Assembly (NCBI GenBank): GCA_029865445.1
Contig: JAOUGY010000163.1
Location: 1-8,441 of the forward strand
Direction: 5' to 3'
Source: Acidimicrobiia bacterium
GTDB taxonomy: Bacteria; Actinomycetota; Acidimicrobiia; Spongiisociales; ZC4RG35
Length of the DNA stretch: 8,441 bases
The notes under the pieces are model-generated. The model was given only the letters and a program-made list of their open reading frames with translations, was not told where the DNA came from and did no database searches. Shown piece after piece: positions 6,231-8,441 of this stretch (within the stretch, counting starts at the first letter, position 1; every line of letters begins with the position of its first letter). The translations under genes were made by a program, and so were the position numbers.

Positions 6231-6331
6231 CGCGGTTCGCCGAGGGCGCTGCCTCCACGGTCGACCGTGCCTGGAGAAGGTCGCCGGCCGGTTCTGAGGT
6301 CTTCGGGGGCTCTCTGTACGGGAATCGCACT

Positions 6332-6378
6332 GCCAACAGGTCGCAAACAGGATGCAAACACCGGTGGGCGATGCTGGG
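6332..6378 (+). promoter_or_regulatory. Three heptad direct repeats at an 11-bp period (SARP-type operator), cassette 2
   Basis: GCCAACA (6332), GCAAACA (6343) and GCAAACA (6354) start 11 bp apart. GATGCT, a candidate -10 element, begins 9 bp after the last repeat, as GATGGT does in cassette 1. The ATG at 6429 is about 50 nt downstream of it. Compared with cassette 1 the heptads and the last spacer (GGAT) are kept, while the first spacer and the sequence upstream differ, as expected for a selected binding site. Confidence 0.65.
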
Positions 6379-6625
6379 TCTAGGACTTCGAACCAAACGG
6401 GTTCGGGGCGAGGACGAAGGAGAGAGCCATGTTGCATCCGATCAATGGTCTCAACGCCGACACGGCGCTGGGTATGGCCCGTGCCGAGCATCGGCACCGG
6501 ATCGAGCGTGCCGAGAAGCGCCGGTTGATCGCACGAGTCGCCACCGAAGACGGCTCGGCGGCGCGTCGGGCAACGGCGTGGAACCGGCTGGCCGATCACA
6601 TCAAAACCGCTCGGCCGGCCGCCCC
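6332..6625 (+). repeat. Diverged direct repeat, copy 2 (promoter plus N-terminal module)
   Basis: This is the partner of 4665-4945. Similarity covers the operator, leader, ribosome site and the first 60 or so codons, then stops at the hydrophobic segment. Confidence 0.8.
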
Positions 6626-8207
6626 TTTGATGGCCCTGGTTCGCATGACCATGCTGCTGGTGCTGATGATGGTGGGCTGGCTGTTGGCGGCCCCGGCGCA
6701 AGCGAGCCAGATTCCGGGATATGCGACTGCCGAGACGATCACCCAGGCAGGCGTGACTTCGTTTTCGGCCGCTTCGGAAATCGCCGGATTCCTGTACCAG
6801 ACCTTCACACCCGAGCATGCCGGTGAGATCGTGAGCATCGCGCTTGCTCCCGCAAGGTGTCCTGGCCCCGCCTGCACGGGGAGCTTCGATGCGCAGTTCT
6901 GGATCCTCGACGGCGGTCCCACGGGGACTGCGTTGACGTCGGGCCAGTCGGTTCTGTGGACCGTCCAGGGACCTGTGTGCGCTTTTGACAGTCCCTGCGG
7001 ACTGCAGACGGTGGTGCTCACCAGCCCCGTGGGAGTGCAGGCCGGACACCAGTACACCATCAAGGTCGAGAGCGTCAGCGTGCAGGGGTTCTGGTACGCA
7101 TCCGGCGATCCCTATCCCGGTGGCTCGCGGTGGTACCTGAACCAGCTTGTGAGCGTACCCGCCCCGGCGGCTGGCACTGACATGACGTTCGAGGTAGTGA
7201 TCGAGGCGCCCGACAGCGACGGCGACGGCGTGGTCGACGACCAGGATGCCTTCCCGGACGATGCCACGCGGGCGGTGTCGTGTGAGGCGGGATCGTTTGG
7301 GGCGTTCTCGTGTGAGCCGGCCCCGCCGGGAACCTTCGTGAACATGGCGGGTCAGTTGTCGGCGACGAACTGCCCGGCGGGTAGATATCAGCCGGATTCG
7401 GGTCAGACGTCGTGCCTGCTGGCCGATCCCGGGTATTACGTGCCCGTGGCGGGAGCGATTGCGCAGTTCCTCTGCCCGGTCGGCAGCACCTCTGAGGCGG
7501 GTGCGGTGGAGTGCTATCGGATCAACACGGCTCCGACGGCTGATGTGGGCGGCCCGTATCTGGGTGCCGTCAACACCGCAGTTGGGTTCGACGGGTCGGG
7601 TTCGACCGATCTGGAGAACGATGCTCTGAGCTATGCCTGGGACTTCGGCGATGGTTACACCGGTGCCGGCGTGAATCCGGCGCATGCGTACGCCGGGGCG
7701 GGCATCTACGACGTGTGCCTCACCGTCTCCGACGGCGACCTCGGTTCGGAGCAGGCGTGCACGATCACCGTGGTCTATGACCCGTCGGCGGGGTTCGTGA
7801 CCGGTGGTGGTTGGATCGATTCGCCCGAGGGTGCCTACCCGGCCGATCCCTCGCTGGCGGGCAGGGCCACGTTCGGGTTCGTCTCGAAGTACAAGAAGGG
7901 TGCGTCGGTTCCGACCGGGAACACAGAGTTCCAGTTCAAGGCCGGTGCGTTCAACTTCCACTCCGACACCTATGAGTGGCTGGTGGTGAATCAGGGCGGG
8001 ACGAACGCCCAGTTCAAGGGCAGCGGAACGGTCAACGGCGGCTCGGAGGTCCACAAGTTCATGATCTGGGCAGGCGACGGATCGCCCGACACGTTCCGGA
8101 TCCGGATCTGGACCGAGAACGCCGGCATCGAGAACGTTGTCTACGACAACGGCACCGGCCAGTCGCTGGGCGGCGGCAGCATCGTGATCCACACCGCCAA
8201 GAAGTGA
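6429..8207 (+). CDS. Secreted or surface multidomain protein with PKD domain and MLHPING N-terminal module
   Basis: The product is 592 aa, with AAGGAGA 5 nt before the ATG. Residues 1-63 are a basic cytoplasmic module (MLHPING, ARAEHRHRIERAEKRRL, ...KTARP) shared with the 147-aa protein at 4762. Residues 67-88 are hydrophobic and end in APAQAS, a signal-peptidase-like site. Residues 95-260 look like a beta-sandwich, possibly carbohydrate- or ligand-binding (FLYQTFTP..., TFEVVIEA). Residues 262-280 carry a thrombospondin-3-like calcium loop (DSDGDGVVDDQDAFPDD). Residues 284-362 are Cys-rich repeats of the GCC2/GCC3 or ephrin-receptor type (CPAGRYQPDSGQTSC, DPGYYVPVAG). Residues 366-452 are a PKD domain (APTADVGGPY, FDGSGSTD, YAWDFGDG, YDVCLTVSDG). 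Residues 454-592 resemble the C-terminal domain that opens GFVTGGGWI.SPEGAY (called post-COAP-1, as I recall). No LPXTG, PEP-CTERM or protease motif is seen. Probable role: adhesion, matrix or ligand binding outside the cell. Confidence 0.88.
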   Translation: MLHPINGLNADTALGMARAEHRHRIERAEKRRLIARVATEDGSAARRATAWNRLADHIKTARPAAPLMALVRMTMLLVLMMVGWLLAAPAQASQIPGYATAETITQAGVTSFSAASEIAGFLYQTFTPEHAGEIVSIALAPARCPGPACTGSFDAQFWILDGGPTGTALTSGQSVLWTVQGPVCAFDSPCGLQTVVLTSPVGVQAGHQYTIKVESVSVQGFWYASGDPYPGGSRWYLNQLVSVPAPAAGTDMTFEVVIEAPDSDGDGVVDDQDAFPDDATRAVSCEAGSFGAFSCEPAPPGTFVNMAGQLSATNCPAGRYQPDSGQTSCLLADPGYYVPVAGAIAQFLCPVGSTSEAGAVECYRINTAPTADVGGPYLGAVNTAVGFDGSGSTDLENDALSYAWDFGDGYTGAGVNPAHAYAGAGIYDVCLTVSDGDLGSEQACTITVVYDPSAGFVTGGGWIDSPEGAYPADPSLAGRATFGFVSKYKKGASVPTGNTEFQFKAGAFNFHSDTYEWLVVNQGGTNAQFKGSGTVNGGSEVHKFMIWAGDGSPDTFRIRIWTENAGIENVVYDNGTGQSLGGGSIVIHTAKK

Positions 8208-8213
8208 TCGATC

Positions 8214-8255
8214 GAGCGGTGGGGTGGCCGGACGGAACCGACCGCCCCACCGCTC
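8214..8255 (+). terminator. Strong hairpin after the 592-aa gene
   Basis: GAGCGGTGGGG (8214-8224) is perfectly complementary to CCCCACCGCTC (8245-8255). Inside it TGGCCGG (8225-8231) pairs with CCGACCG (8238-8244), with one wobble and one mismatch. The loop is ACGGAA. It begins 6 nt after the stop and is followed only by CCCCTT, so it is a hairpin terminator without a U-tract. Confidence 0.75.
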
Positions 8256-8341
8256 CCCTTGCGGCCGTAGAGCCGGTCCCCGGTGGCGGGCGTGCGCTGC
8301 GGCCCCGCCGCCTCCTTTGGTGGATGTTCCCCCGGAGTTTT

Positions 8342-8374
8342 GGCGTCGTCGGTGAGGGGTTGAAAGTAGCGTGT
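8342..8374 (+). promoter_or_regulatory. 33-bp conserved element upstream of the intact regulator, copy 2
   Basis: It matches 5287-5319 at 29 of 33 positions. It contains GGGTTGAAAG followed by TAGCGT (8367-8372), which fits a TANNNT -10 element. Transcription from it would start close to the in-frame ATG at 8379, so a leaderless transcript is possible. No good -35 is visible, so activation by a bound protein, possibly the SARP itself, is plausible. Confidence 0.5.
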
Positions 8375-8393
8375 GGCGATGACGGGAGGGACC

Positions 8394-8441
8394 ATGGGCG
8401 TCGATGCGAGCGGCGTTGAGTTGGGGTTGTTGGGTCCGGTG
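8394..8441 (+). CDS. SARP/AfsR-type transcriptional regulator (3' truncated by the window)
   Basis: Sixteen codons are visible: MGVDASGVELGLLGPV. The segment ELGLLGPV is the usual opening of the winged-helix domain of SARP regulators, and it matches the broken copy at 5368 (SLLGPVEL). GGGAGG lies 4 nt before the ATG at 8394. The in-frame ATG at 8379 is an alternative if the transcript is leaderless. It lies downstream of the 592-aa gene after a hairpin, so it is probably transcribed from its own promoter. Inferred role: activation of the MLHPING genes through the 11-bp-spaced heptads. The call rests on few residues plus the paralogous context. Confidence 0.6.
   Translation, partial: MGVDASGVELGLLGPV

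Noticed and set aside
5699..6826. 375-codon plus-strand frame
   Set aside because: It crosses the inverted flavoprotein fragment, the SARP remnant and the operator, and overlaps the 592-aa gene out of phase. Only a short part (near 6173-6230) looks like a real protein remnant.
6069..8192. Very long open frame (about 700 codons) on the minus strand opposite the 592-aa gene
   Set aside because: The plus strand has clear domains, a ribosome site and a paralogue. The minus-strand translation is rich in Arg, Gly and His with no recognisable domain, typical of the antisense of GC-rich genes. It also runs through the operator and the SARP remnant.
8314..8342. Possible heptads at an 11-bp period (CCTTTGG, TGTTCCC, AGTTTTG) before the intact SARP
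   Set aside because: The spacing fits but the three heptads agree poorly with each other and with GCAAACA or its complement, and the dead copy lacks the pattern.

Overview
The window is GC-rich DNA with GTG/TTG starts and strong purine-rich ribosome binding sites. Its gene types (a SARP/AfsR-type regulator, a ketosteroid-dehydrogenase-like flavoprotein, secreted PKD-domain proteins) point to an actinobacterium, perhaps of an environmental lineage such as Acidimicrobiia. The lineage is an inference from gene content. I see no tRNA, rRNA, CRISPR array or transposase.

Left part (1-4468): four unrelated, ordinary-looking genes. (1) The 3' part of a beta-propeller protein fused to an alpha/beta-hydrolase-like domain that appears to have lost its catalytic residues. 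(2) A YecM-type member of the VOC superfamily. (3) On the minus strand, convergent with gene 2, a complete FAD-dependent oxidoreductase of the fumarate reductase / 3-ketosteroid dehydrogenase superfamily. (4) Divergent from gene 3, a small protein with two membrane helices and an unrecognised soluble C-terminus.

Right part (about 4640-8441): the most interesting region. It holds two tandem copies of one cassette: upstream heptad repeats at an 11-bp period, then a gene for a membrane-anchored or secreted protein with a shared N-terminal module (MLHPING..., an Arg/Glu-rich helix, one hydrophobic segment), then a hairpin, then a SARP-family regulator gene with its own conserved upstream element. 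In copy 1 the exported protein is short (147 aa) and the regulator is a wreck: its DNA-binding N-terminus is frameshifted, and what looks like a piece of its BTAD domain lies about 600 bp downstream. Between these pieces lies an inverted, frameshifted fragment homologous to the C-terminus of the FAD enzyme encoded at 2276-3688. In copy 2 the exported protein is a 592-aa multidomain protein (beta-sandwich-like region, Ca-binding DxDxDG loop, Cys-rich repeats, PKD domain, GGGW-type C-terminal domain). The regulator begins just before the window ends.

Working model (inference): each exported protein is switched on by a SARP binding the three heptads in front of it. The intact regulator of copy 2 may now control both promoters, because both have kept the 11-bp periodicity.
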